DNA from: Myxococcales bacterium UBA1203 | Lineage (GTDB): Bacteria; Myxococcota; Myxococcia; Myxococcales; UBA5297 | Assembly: GCA_002309695.1 (NCBI GenBank) | Contig: DBXV01000022.1 | Coordinates: 24,534 to 62,935, forward strand | Length of the DNA stretch: 38,402 bases | Direction of reading: 5' to 3' | Shown here: positions 14,807-22,841 of the stretch, in pieces | Layout of the letters: every line of letters begins with the position of its first letter | Position numbering within the stretch: position 1 is the first letter of the stretch | Notes under the pieces: model-generated | The model's input: only the letters and a program-made list of their open reading frames with translations | Told to the model about the DNA's origin: nothing | Database searches by the model: none | Made by a program: the position numbers and the translations under genes

Positions 14807-15676
14807 ATGCCCAAAATGATTGAGGTGCAGAACCTGTCCAAGCACTTCCGTGAGCACGTCGCCGTCAGCGACCTCACGTTTTCCCTGGAGGCAGGAGAAA
14901 TCCTTGGCTTTCTGGGGCCCAACGGCGCCGGCAAGACCACGACCATGCGGATGCTGACCGGCTACATGCCGCCCACCGACGGAACCATCCGTGTCGCCGG
15001 GTTCGACGTCTTCGAGGAGCCGCTCGAGGTAAAGCGGCGCATCGGCTACCTGCCCGAGCTGCCGCCCGTCTATCTGGACATGACTGTCCGGGGCTATCTC
15101 GAGTTCTGCGCCCGGCTCAAAGGGCTCCGGCGCAAGGCCGTGAAGTCCGAGGTTGACCGCGCCGAGGAAGCCACGCGCACAGCGGATGTCGAGGAGCGCC
15201 TCATCGGCAATCTCTCCAAGGGCTACCGGCAGCGGGTCGGCCTGGCGCAGGCGATTCTCGGCTCCCCGCCCGTCCTCATTCTCGACGAGCCGACCGTCGG
15301 CTTGGACCCGGTGCAGATCATCGAGGTCCGCGAGCTGGTGCAGTCCCTCGCGAAGAGCGGCGAACACACCATCATTCTCTCGACGCACATTCTCCACGAG
15401 GTCACCGAGCTCTGTCAGAAGGCGCTGGTCATCAAGGGCGGGCGAATGGTCGGCTTCGACACGCTGGAAGGCTTCCGACGGCGCCTGGTGGACGGCCGCC
15501 AGGCGAGTCTCGAAGAAATTTACCTGCGGCTCATCGAGGCGCCGGGCATCGACCCATTGAGCGGCGAGAAGACAGCGGCAGAGGCTTCCCCCCAGGTGCC
15601 TCCCGAGGCCTCCCCCGAAGGCGCGGAGAAAAACGCCGGCGTGGACAGCCCGTCTGAGCCCTCCGCTTCGCCGTGA
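14807..15676 (+). CDS. ABC transporter ATP-binding protein (GldA/CcmA-like)
   Basis: 289 aa; the ATG at 14807 is chosen over the TTG at 14804 because GAGGAG sits seven bases before it. It has Walker A GPNGAGKTTTMR, the Q-loop region YLPELPPVYLDMT, signature LSKGYRQRVGLAQA, Walker B VLILDEPTVGLD and the switch His in STHILHE. It is the ATPase of an ABC-2 type transporter, most like the GldA subunit of Gld-type systems. The last ~55 residues are an acidic Pro/Ala/Glu low-complexity tail. It is the first gene of a four-gene operon with an ABC-2 permease, a GldG-like protein and a DUF4340-like protein. The transported substrate is not known. Confidence 0.9.
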   Translation: MPKMIEVQNLSKHFREHVAVSDLTFSLEAGEILGFLGPNGAGKTTTMRMLTGYMPPTDGTIRVAGFDVFEEPLEVKRRIGYLPELPPVYLDMTVRGYLEFCARLKGLRRKAVKSEVDRAEEATRTADVEERLIGNLSKGYRQRVGLAQAILGSPPVLILDEPTVGLDPVQIIEVRELVQSLAKSGEHTIILSTHILHEVTELCQKALVIKGGRMVGFDTLEGFRRRLVDGRQASLEEIYLRLIEAPGIDPLSGEKTAAEASPQVPPEASPEGAEKNAGVDSPSEPSASP

Positions 15677-15858
15677 GGCCCGCCGCGCGGCAACGTCTGT
15701 TCGGCCTCAAAGCCGGAGCGCGCCGCCGTTTTGGCCCCTGACGGAACTTTTGCCCTCATCAGGAGCCTCTGGCCGGAGCTGTCCTTCAAAACGCTTCGGC
15801 GCGGCTTCCATCCCCCACACTTTCCTTTCTGACTCACGACACCCAACGGACCCCCAAG

Positions 15859-16650
15859 ATGCGCAACACACTGTCCATCGCCCGCAAGGAGCTCAGCGTC
15901 TATTTCACGACGCCGCTGCCCTACGCGCTGTTTGCCGTCGCGACCGTCTTCACCGGATTTTTTCTGGTGGGGCTCATTCAGAAGTTCCAGCGCCTCTGCC
16001 AGCTCGCCGGACAGCTGGGCCAATACATCGATGCGTCCTTCCTCAACCTGACGGACTTCGTGATTCTTCCCTGCATTCAGCAGTCGGGGCTGCTCGCAGC
16101 GATTGCGGCGCCGTTTCTGTCCATGCGCCTCATCGCCGAGGAAAAGCGGCAGCGCACCTTCGAGCTTCTGATGACCGCCCCCGTTCGCTCGGTCGAGCTG
16201 GTCATCGGCAAATACGTGAGCGGCTGCCTGATTCTGGCCCTCACCGTGGCGGCCACCTTCATCGCGCCCATTCTGCTCGACCGGTTTTCACTGGGCGTTC
16301 AGGGGAGCGGCGTGGACTGGAGCACCGTGCGCGTGGCTTTTGCCGGACTTCTTCTGTGGACGGCCGCCGCCATGGCCCTGGGGCTCTTCATCAGCGCGCT
16401 GACCGACAGTCAGGCAGTAGCCGCCATCATCTCGCTCCTCGTCTTCATCCTTCTCTGGGTCTGCGGCTGGGTCGGTCAGGGCTCCGAGGGAATCGTGGGC
16501 ACCGTGCTGGGCTACCTGAGCGTTCCGGAACATCTGGAGGGCTTCATGAAGGGAATCGTCCGCCTCCAGGACGTCGTCTATTTCTCGTCTCTCGTTGTCC
16601 TGGGCCTGTTCCTCTCGCACCGGGCAGTCGAGGGACAGCGCTGGGTCTGA
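15859..16650 (+). CDS. ABC-2 type permease (GldF-like)
   Basis: 263 aa, six predicted membrane helices: about 20-40, 60-85, 110-140, 150-180, 185-215 and 235-255. The N-terminus IARKELSVYFTTPLPYALF and the central RLIAEEKRQRTFELLMTAPV are typical ABC-2/GldF motifs. It should pair with the ATPase encoded 182 bases upstream to form the membrane core of the exporter. The spacer between them holds no recognisable gene. The next gene, GldG-like, begins 24 bases after the stop with AAGGAG as ribosome binding site. Confidence 0.88.
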   Translation: MRNTLSIARKELSVYFTTPLPYALFAVATVFTGFFLVGLIQKFQRLCQLAGQLGQYIDASFLNLTDFVILPCIQQSGLLAAIAAPFLSMRLIAEEKRQRTFELLMTAPVRSVELVIGKYVSGCLILALTVAATFIAPILLDRFSLGVQGSGVDWSTVRVAFAGLLLWTAAAMALGLFISALTDSQAVAAIISLLVFILLWVCGWVGQGSEGIVGTVLGYLSVPEHLEGFMKGIVRLQDVVYFSSLVVLGLFLSHRAVEGQRWV

Positions 16651-16674
16651 CCTGCCGCCTTCAAGGAGAACCCC

Positions 16675-18396
16675 ATGGAGCTCAAAAATCTGGGCAGAAT
16701 CCTGGCCGTTCTGGGCGGCCTCCTTTTGGCCAGCAGCTGCCTGACCTGGTTCATCGGCGCGAAGTCGTATGTGACCGTCAAGCTGGTGCTGGCCGTCATC
16801 TTTTTCGCCGTCTTCTTCATCACCAACCGCCATCACCTGGGCACGACCTCGGCGGGAAAAAGCTCGTTCTTTCTGGGCGTCACATCCGTTTCCACCGCGG
16901 TCCTCATCGGACTCCTCGTGGTGCTCAACTATATGGCGGCCAAGCGGCCTCATTCCTGGGACCTGACGTCTGAAAAAATCCACCGGCTCTCGGGAGACAC
17001 GGAGGCGACGCTGGGCGCCCTGCCGGGCGAGGTGGAGGCGACGGCTTTTTTTCGGCCCGATGACGCGGCCTACGCCCCTCTGAAAGGCCTCTTTGAAAAA
17101 TACGCGGACGCCAATGCGCTGTTCCGCTTCACGTTTGTCGATCCAGTCAAAAATCCTCTCCGCGCTCAGGAAATGAATATCCGGCTCGACGGCCCGCGCG
17201 TCGTTCTCAGGAGCGGCGACCGCGAAAGCAGATTTTCGGAGCCGACCGAGGAAGCGCTGACCAACGCCCTCATTCAGGTCACGCGGCGGGAGCGCAAAAA
17301 GGTCGCCTTCATCTCAGGGCACGGCGAAGCCAGGGTCGGCGACATCGGTCCCCAGGGATTGAGCGCTGTGGCCACGCGCATGAAGAGCGAGGGCCTGGAC
17401 GCCGTGGAGCTGTTTTTGGACAAAGGTCCAATTCCCGACGACGTGAGCGTGGCCGTCGTTCCCGGGCCGCGGATGATGCTGGACGTCTCCGAAATTCGGG
17501 CGCTGCGCTCCTTCATCCTGCGGGCGGGCAGCGTCCTCTTCCTCGCCGACCCCGGCTACACCGAACCGCTCGCCGGCATTCTCTCCGAGTTCGACCTGAA
17601 GGTCTCGCCTGAGCGCATCAGCGACGCGGAGCATCACCTCAAGGGCGACTCCGAGGATTCGCCCCTGATTCAGAACTACAATCCGAACAACCCGGTGACG
17701 AAGAGGTTCGCCGCTGTCACCGTCTTCCCCGGCCTCTCGCCGGTGCAGATGATTCCCAAGAAACCGGAAGACGTGACGGACGGCCTCGAACTGGTGCTCC
17801 TCGCCCATACGGAAGCGAATGCTGAGGCGTCTGCCGCGCCTTCACTGATTTCCGCGCCTCCGGCTTCCCCTGCATCACAGGACGCACCGGAGAATCCGTC
17901 GAATAATGATTCCGCGCAGGACGATGCTGACGGCGGCAGTGCTCAGGATGAATCGCAGGCGCCGTCAGAGCAGGCGGCGCAGACAGCCCCTCCGGCGAAG
18001 GCGGACAGCGGCGCAGGTGAAGCGGGCGATGCCGGCAGCGCCCCTGCCAAAACAAAGGGGCCATTTCCCGTGGCGGCCCAGGTGTCAGGGCGGCTGCCGC
18101 CTCTCCAGGAGGGCGGTCCTGACCGGGAGTTCAAAATCGTGGCCGTCGGCGACAGGGACTTTGCCACCAACGGCTACTCGTCCCTTCTGGGCAACGAGGA
18201 CTTCTTCCTCAACATCGTGAACTGGCTGGCCGGACAGCCCGAGCGCATCACCATCCGCCCCAGGACCAGAGCCGCGTCCCGCCTCTACATGACGCCCGCG
18301 CAGCAGGCCCGGCTGACCTTCCTGCTCATCGACCTTCTGCCTCTGACGATTCTGGCGTTCGGACTCGTGCTCTGGATGATTCGGCGCAGCAAGTGA
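16675..18396 (+). CDS. GldG-like auxiliary protein of an ABC-2 transporter
   Basis: 573 aa, ATG at 16675 with AAGGAG upstream. It has N-terminal membrane helices (about 5-70 plus one near 80-90), then a large periplasmic domain of the GldG/ABC_transp_aux type: DLTSEKIHRLSGDTEATLG, KVAFISGHGEARVGD, FLADPG. One C-terminal helix (about 545-568) ends in RRSK. An Ala/Ser/Gln/Asp-rich low-complexity insert at about 379-461 interrupts the domain. In Bacteroidota GldG works with GldA/GldF in gliding; here, with the DUF4340-like protein, it is more likely the broadly distributed ABC system of unknown substrate. Confidence 0.85.
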   Translation: MELKNLGRILAVLGGLLLASSCLTWFIGAKSYVTVKLVLAVIFFAVFFITNRHHLGTTSAGKSSFFLGVTSVSTAVLIGLLVVLNYMAAKRPHSWDLTSEKIHRLSGDTEATLGALPGEVEATAFFRPDDAAYAPLKGLFEKYADANALFRFTFVDPVKNPLRAQEMNIRLDGPRVVLRSGDRESRFSEPTEEALTNALIQVTRRERKKVAFISGHGEARVGDIGPQGLSAVATRMKSEGLDAVELFLDKGPIPDDVSVAVVPGPRMMLDVSEIRALRSFILRAGSVLFLADPGYTEPLAGILSEFDLKVSPERISDAEHHLKGDSEDSPLIQNYNPNNPVTKRFAAVTVFPGLSPVQMIPKKPEDVTDGLELVLLAHTEANAEASAAPSLISAPPASPASQDAPENPSNNDSAQDDADGGSAQDESQAPSEQAAQTAPPAKADSGAGEAGDAGSAPAKTKGPFPVAAQVSGRLPPLQEGGPDREFKIVAVGDRDFATNGYSSLLGNEDFFLNIVNWLAGQPERITIRPRTRAASRLYMTPAQQARLTFLLIDLLPLTILAFGLVLWMIRRSK

Positions 18397-18442
18397 GCCA
18401 GGAGCGCGGGAACTTCGGACTTGTCTCCCCTCTTCAAAGACC

Positions 18443-19939
18443 ATGGACCAGCAAACACGGCACCTCCTGACACTCGTCTTCACCAGCGCGGCGCTTCTCA
18501 TTCTCGCCCTGGTGGCCATTCACGGCATCTTCTTCAGAGACACTGTTGAGGAGGCGATTCAGGAGGCGGGGCACGAGGTCTTTCACTTTTCGAGGCAGGA
18601 CGTCCGCAGCTTCATGCTCGACACCAAATCCGGCAGGGTGATTGCCCAGCTGACGGCCGAGCAGACGATGAGCGTCTGGAAAATCGTTTCTCCCGTGGAG
18701 GACTACTGCGACCCCGCCGTGGTCGCGCTCCTGGCCGACGCGCTGGAAAAAGTCCGCTGGCAGGAAAAATTCACGGGCAGCGATGCGTCCGACCTGCGGA
18801 AGTTTGGTCTGGACAAGCCTGCCGTCACCCTCGTCCTCCGGCTGGAGAGCGGCGAGGAGCACACCATCAAAATCGGCTCTCTGCCCGCCCTCGACGGCAC
18901 GGACTACGTGATGACCGACGGCCAGAAGGCTGTTTTCAAGACGGAGACGCCGCTGCGATTCGCCCTCGAAAAGGGACTGGCCGACTTGAGGAGCCGCCTG
19001 CTCATCTCCTTTGCCGCGGACACTGTGGAAGTCATCCACATGTTCGGCCGCAAAGGGCTCCAGATTCATCTGCGGAAGACGCCGGACAAGACCTGGAACA
19101 TGGGCAAGCCCGCCGTGGCGCACGCCAATATCGAGGCCGTGCGCGAACTTCTGGAGATGCTGGACAGCGCCAAATTCACCCGCGTCGCCTTTGAGCGCAT
19201 CTCACCGGAGCGCTTCCGCGAGCTGTTCGCCGACCCGCTGCTGCGCCTGAAACTCTCCCTCAAGGGCTTTCGGCACACCGAGCTCGTGTTCACCGAGGCG
19301 CCGGACGCCGCCGACGGCACGCACATGCTCTATGCCCGCCGGCTCGACCAGATCCGCGTGGTGGAACTGCCCGCCGACCTCCTGAAACCTTTTCTGAAAT
19401 CGCCGGACGAATTCCGCGACAGGACGCTCCTTCGCTTTAAGGCGGGCAATGTGGCCGCCATGGAGCTCGGCCTGGACGATGGAATGCTCGAACTGAGGCG
19501 TCTCGCAGGAGAGGACGCATCCCCCGCCCTCGATCCCGGCCTGCTGAAAGGCGTCATCAAAACGCCCGACCGCAAGGAAGCGCCGGGCGACAGCTGGCTG
19601 GCGAAGGGCCTTCCCGGACAGAGCGCGGACAAGGCCGCCATTCACGGTTTCCTGGATGCGCTGGCGTCCCTCAGGGCGCAGTCGTTCACGAATCAGACGA
19701 TGCCGAATCTCAAGGATTTCGGGCTCGACAAGCCGAAGCGCTCCTGGGTCCTGCGCGGAAGCACCGGCGGCGCCATGGCCTCGCTGTTTCAGGGGATGGA
19801 CGCGGGCGCTGGCAGCATCTGGATTCGGGCCGTTGACGGCGACGGGACTGTGCAGATTGCCGTCGTTTCGGCCGATGCCCTGAACGCCCTGCCCAAGATG
19901 TCCACAGACCTGGGCTTTCGTCCCGTGACCACCCGCTGA
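18443..19939 (+). CDS. DUF4340-type protein, periplasmic, ABC-operon partner
   Basis: 498 aa. One N-terminal membrane anchor (about 8-28) is followed by a long periplasmic region with repeats of the DUF4340 kind: sequences of the type 'DLRKFGLDKPAVTL' (about 115) and 'NLKDFGLDKPKRSW' (about 420), each followed by beta strands. These repeats occur in proteins encoded beside GldG-like genes, which fits the position 46 bases after the GldG-like stop. No enzymatic motif is visible; it probably scaffolds or gates the exporter in the periplasm (inference). It is the last gene of the operon. Confidence 0.78.
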   Translation: MDQQTRHLLTLVFTSAALLILALVAIHGIFFRDTVEEAIQEAGHEVFHFSRQDVRSFMLDTKSGRVIAQLTAEQTMSVWKIVSPVEDYCDPAVVALLADALEKVRWQEKFTGSDASDLRKFGLDKPAVTLVLRLESGEEHTIKIGSLPALDGTDYVMTDGQKAVFKTETPLRFALEKGLADLRSRLLISFAADTVEVIHMFGRKGLQIHLRKTPDKTWNMGKPAVAHANIEAVRELLEMLDSAKFTRVAFERISPERFRELFADPLLRLKLSLKGFRHTELVFTEAPDAADGTHMLYARRLDQIRVVELPADLLKPFLKSPDEFRDRTLLRFKAGNVAAMELGLDDGMLELRRLAGEDASPALDPGLLKGVIKTPDRKEAPGDSWLAKGLPGQSADKAAIHGFLDALASLRAQSFTNQTMPNLKDFGLDKPKRSWVLRGSTGGAMASLFQGMDAGAGSIWIRAVDGDGTVQIAVVSADALNALPKMSTDLGFRPVTTR

Positions 19940-20015
19940 GAGAGCGCCCGGCGTCCGCGGCTTTTGGGCCGCTGGCCGATGCAGAAAGACGCCCCTGCCC
20001 CGGCGGTTTCCGACC

Positions 20016-20044
20016 TTGTTCCGGCACAGGTGCCGGTTTAGAAT
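20016..20044 (+). promoter_or_regulatory. Promoter of tktN with a palindromic operator in the spacer
   Basis: TTGTTC (20016-20021), a 17-base spacer and TAGAAT (20039-20044) form a good sigma70-type promoter about 60 bases before the start codon. The spacer region contains a perfect inverted repeat, CCGGCAC-AG-GTGCCGG (20021-20036). A regulator bound here would block or reshape the promoter. The same half-sites recur upstream of tktC. Confidence 0.5.
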
Positions 20045-20105
20045 CCCCGCTTTTTCCACGAGCCGGCGCCTTCCGCGCCGCCACCTTTCAGGAGTGACGA
20101 GACAC

Positions 20106-20930
20106 ATGGCTGAAAATCGTTCGCAACGCATCGAAGAGCTGAAGCATCTGGCCCAGGGATTCCGCATCGACATCATCGACATGCTTGAAAAGGCGGGGAG
20201 CGGACACCCCGGGGGCAGCCTCTCGGCCATCGACCTCATCACGGCGCTCTACTTCCAGGAGATGCGCATCGACCCGAAGAATCCCCAGAACCCTGCGCGG
20301 GACCGCTTCGTTCTCTCCAAGGGCCACGCCGTTCCCGCCCAATACGCGGCGCTGGCGGGCGCGGGCTACTTCGACAAGGCTGAGCTCTCCACCCTGCGCC
20401 GTCTGGGCGGCCTCCAGGGACACCCCGTCTGCACGGCCACGCCCGGCATCGAGGCCTGCACCGGCTCTCTCGGACAGGGACTCTCCATCGCGCAGGGCAT
20501 GGCGATGGCGGCCAAGGCGGACAACAGGGACATCCGCGTCTACTGCATCATCGGCGACGGCGAGATGGAGGAAGGCCAGATCTGGGAGGCGGCTCTCTCG
20601 TGCGCCAAATACAAGCTGGACAACCTGGTGTGCATTCTCGACTGGAACAAGGCGCAGATTGACGGCTACTGCGAGGACGTGATGCCGCTCTTGCCCATCG
20701 CGGAAAAGTGGGCCGCCTTTAACTGGAACGTCATTCAGATCGACGGCAACGACATGGGACAGATTCTGGATGCCTTCGACCAGGCCCGCAGCTGCAAGGG
20801 CAAACCCACCTTCATTCTGGCCAACACCGTCAAAGGCAAAGGCGTCTCCTTCATGGAGAATCAGGTGGGCTGGCACGGAAAGGCCCCCAGCAAGGAAGAA
20901 GCTGAAAAAGCCATCGCCGAACTTCGGTAG
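20106..20930 (+). CDS. Transketolase, N-terminal subunit
   Basis: 274 aa from the ATG at 20106 with AGGAG at 20090-20094; the longer open frame from 20016 begins inside the promoter and is rejected. It contains the thiamine-diphosphate half of transketolase: SGHPGGSLSAID, SKGHAVPAQYA, TGSLGQGLSIAQGMAMA and the Mg/TPP motif IGDGEMEEGQIWEA. It needs the separately encoded C-terminal subunit (21262-22194) for activity. The enzyme moves two-carbon units in the non-oxidative pentose phosphate pathway. Split transketolases are known in many anaerobes and archaea. A terminator follows the stop codon, so the two subunits are not simply one transcript. Confidence 0.93.
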   Translation: MAENRSQRIEELKHLAQGFRIDIIDMLEKAGSGHPGGSLSAIDLITALYFQEMRIDPKNPQNPARDRFVLSKGHAVPAQYAALAGAGYFDKAELSTLRRLGGLQGHPVCTATPGIEACTGSLGQGLSIAQGMAMAAKADNRDIRVYCIIGDGEMEEGQIWEAALSCAKYKLDNLVCILDWNKAQIDGYCEDVMPLLPIAEKWAAFNWNVIQIDGNDMGQILDAFDQARSCKGKPTFILANTVKGKGVSFMENQVGWHGKAPSKEEAEKAIAELR

Positions 20931-20947
20931 CGATTGATTCAAAACAA

Positions 20948-20990
20948 ATGAGGCGCCCAATTTATTTGAGGCGCCTCATCCTTTTGTTTT
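20948..20990 (+). terminator. Rho-independent terminator of tktN
   Basis: ATGAGGCGCC (20948-20957) pairs perfectly with GGCGCCTCAT (20970-20979), loop 12 bases, followed by a T-rich tract to 20990. It lies 18 bases after the tktN stop. Confidence 0.82.
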
Positions 20991-21179
20991 TCTGATTTTT
21001 ATTTCATTCAAAAGAATAACACGGGATTCACTGTTATCGCTCTCAGAACTATTCGTGATTTCATCTATTCATCATTAGCTTATTCGTCTGTTTTTTATTC
21101 TGCCGACGTGCCGTGAGAATTCATTGATCAATCAAAGCATAATCAATCCCGGCACATTGTTTTTTAGTTTTTGTCCATC

Positions 21180-21224
21180 GGAGCCATTCATCTCAATCAA
21201 CCAATGAATCATGAATTTGGCTCC
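21180..21224 (+). promoter_or_regulatory. Bulged hairpin in the tktC leader
   Basis: GGAGCC-ATTCAT (21180-21191) pairs with ATGAAT-TT-GGCTCC (21211-21224): 12 base pairs with one 2-base bulge and a 19-base loop. The AAGGA ribosome binding site of tktC begins at 21251, 26 bases later. A regulatory leader RNA is possible; no known riboswitch class was recognised. Confidence 0.35.
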
Positions 21225-21261
21225 ATTCCTTTCCTTCAACGAAAACAAACAAGGACGTGAC

Positions 21262-22194
21262 ATGAGCAAAGCAACCCGCAGCGTTTTCGGCGAGACCATC
21301 GCCAAACTGGGAGAGACCGATCCCGACATCGTCGTTCTGGATGCCGACCTGGCCAAATCGACCATGAGCTGCACCTTCGCCAAGGCGCACCCCGACCGCT
21401 TCTTCGAGATGGGCATTCAGGAGGCCAACATGATCGGCGTGGCCGCCGGCATGGCGAACATGGGCAAGAAGCCGTTCATCTGCTCCTTCTCCTGCTTCGT
21501 GACCGGCCGCTTTGACCAGATTCGCCTCTCTCTGGCCTACAGCAATGCCAATGTCTGCATCGTCGGCAGCCACGCGGGCGTGGGCATCGGCGAGGACGGC
21601 TACAGCCAGCAGGGGCTGGAAGACATCGCTGTCATGCGGAGCCTGCCCAACATGATGGTGATTCAGCCCGCGGACGAGGCCGAATGCGCCTCTGCCCTCG
21701 AATATCTGGTGAAGCACCACAAGGGGCCCTCCTTCATCCGCACCACGCGGCAGAAGCTGATGGATGTTCACGCGCCCGGCTTCCAGTTCGTCCCGGGCAA
21801 GTCCGACATGCTGCGCGACGGCCATGACCTGGCCATCTTCGCCACGGGCGGCACTGTCCAGGGCGCGATTGAGGCCCACGACGCGCTCAAGGCTCGGGGC
21901 ATCAGCGCGCGCGTGGTGAATGTGGCTTCCCTCAAGCCCTTCGACAGCGAGGCCGTGGTCAAAGCTGTCATCGAGTGCCGGGGCCACATCGTCACCGCCG
22001 AGGACCATCAAATCATCGGCGGACTGGGGAGCGCCGCGGCAGAGGCCATCGCCGAGTCGGGACACGGGGCACTGCTCCACCGCATCGGCCTCAACACCTT
22101 CGGCGAATCCGGCACGCCCGCGGAGCTCTATCGGCACTTCGGGCTCGACGGCGAGGGCATCACCCGCAGCATCCTCGCCTGGCTGGGCAAATAA
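21262..22194 (+). CDS. Transketolase, C-terminal subunit
   Basis: 310 aa from the ATG at 21262 with AAGGA about seven bases upstream; an in-frame ATG at 21211 falls inside the leader hairpin and lacks a ribosome binding site. It is the pyrimidine-binding plus C-terminal half of transketolase: the catalytic Glu in GIQEANMIGVAAGMA, the segment SHAGVGIGEDGYSQQGLED, and a C-terminal domain (about 185-310) with TAEDHQIIGGLGSA. It is the partner of the 20106-20930 subunit in a heterotetramer. A 1-deoxyxylulose-5-phosphate synthase is excluded by the split arrangement and by the mevalonate genes in the same window. The next gene starts immediately at its stop codon. Confidence 0.92.
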   Translation: MSKATRSVFGETIAKLGETDPDIVVLDADLAKSTMSCTFAKAHPDRFFEMGIQEANMIGVAAGMANMGKKPFICSFSCFVTGRFDQIRLSLAYSNANVCIVGSHAGVGIGEDGYSQQGLEDIAVMRSLPNMMVIQPADEAECASALEYLVKHHKGPSFIRTTRQKLMDVHAPGFQFVPGKSDMLRDGHDLAIFATGGTVQGAIEAHDALKARGISARVVNVASLKPFDSEAVVKAVIECRGHIVTAEDHQIIGGLGSAAAEAIAESGHGALLHRIGLNTFGESGTPAELYRHFGLDGEGITRSILAWLGK

Positions 22195-22779
22195 GTGACC
22201 GCGCCCATGCCGCCCGGCGATGACACGAGCAGTCTCCGCCGGGCCGCTGACCGTTTGCAGGAAGCGCTCGTCCGTTCCACCGGGCGGGCGCTTTTTGTTT
22301 CCCGCGTTCTGCCCGAGGGCGCCCTTCTCCGGGGAAGGTTCGAGGTGCGGGACTGCCGCGGTCAGGTGAAGCGCCTGGAAGACGCCGTTCTTCCCCTGCC
22401 CCTGCCGCTGTTCCGGCTCATCGCTTTCGCGGGCGCGCCCAAAGAGCTCCTTCGCATCGAGCTGCCGGCCGGCCGAATTGCACTCTGGCCTCCCAAAGAA
22501 CTCATCGAGCTTCAGGTGGGCTACCGCTGGCACGGCTTTACCGGCCGCCTGCTGCCGGACTGGGACGGCCGCTTCGTCGTCTTTGCCGAGGATGAGGGCG
22601 AGCCATTGGCGCTGAGACTTGACGAAGAGGACGGCCCCGTGTGGTTCGCGCCCCGCACCGAGGGCCGATGCACCTTTTCCGTCCGCAGTCCGTCTCTGGC
22701 CTCTTTTCTTCTGGAACTGGCAGAGGCGGTGGAGGCAGGGGCCGCCGTCACCCTGCCCGAATCTGAAAACACAAAATGA
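22195..22779 (+). CDS. Hypothetical protein downstream of tktC
   Basis: 194 aa from a GTG at 22195 directly after the tktC stop; an ATG at 22207 would remove four residues. The N-terminal helix (SSLRRAADRLQEALVRSTG) is followed by beta-rich sequence with aromatic strands such as LQVGYRWHGFTGRLLPDW and an acidic stretch near 140. A C-terminal helix (SLASFLLELAEAVEAGA) ends the protein. There is no signal peptide, cysteine cluster or known motif. Position suggests cotranslation with tktC. I do not recognise the family. Confidence 0.6.
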   Translation: MTAPMPPGDDTSSLRRAADRLQEALVRSTGRALFVSRVLPEGALLRGRFEVRDCRGQVKRLEDAVLPLPLPLFRLIAFAGAPKELLRIELPAGRIALWPPKELIELQVGYRWHGFTGRLLPDWDGRFVVFAEDEGEPLALRLDEEDGPVWFAPRTEGRCTFSVRSPSLASFLLELAEAVEAGAAVTLPESENTK

Positions 22780-22841
22780 GGCGCGGACTTCTTCCCTGAC
22801 GCCCCCCCCGGCAGCTGCCCCAGCCACAGAAAGGCACAGCC

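Larger units (their letters stand above)
20931..21261. other. AT-rich 331-base intergenic region between the transketolase subunit genes
   Basis: No coding potential was seen. In order it holds the tktN terminator, half-sites GTGCCG (21108-21113) and CCGGCAC (21149-21155) like those of the tktN operator, a CATAAT -10-like hexamer (21138-21143) between them, and a bulged hairpin (21180-21224) before the tktC ribosome binding site. The base composition is far more AT-rich than the rest of the window except its right end. Confidence 0.6.
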
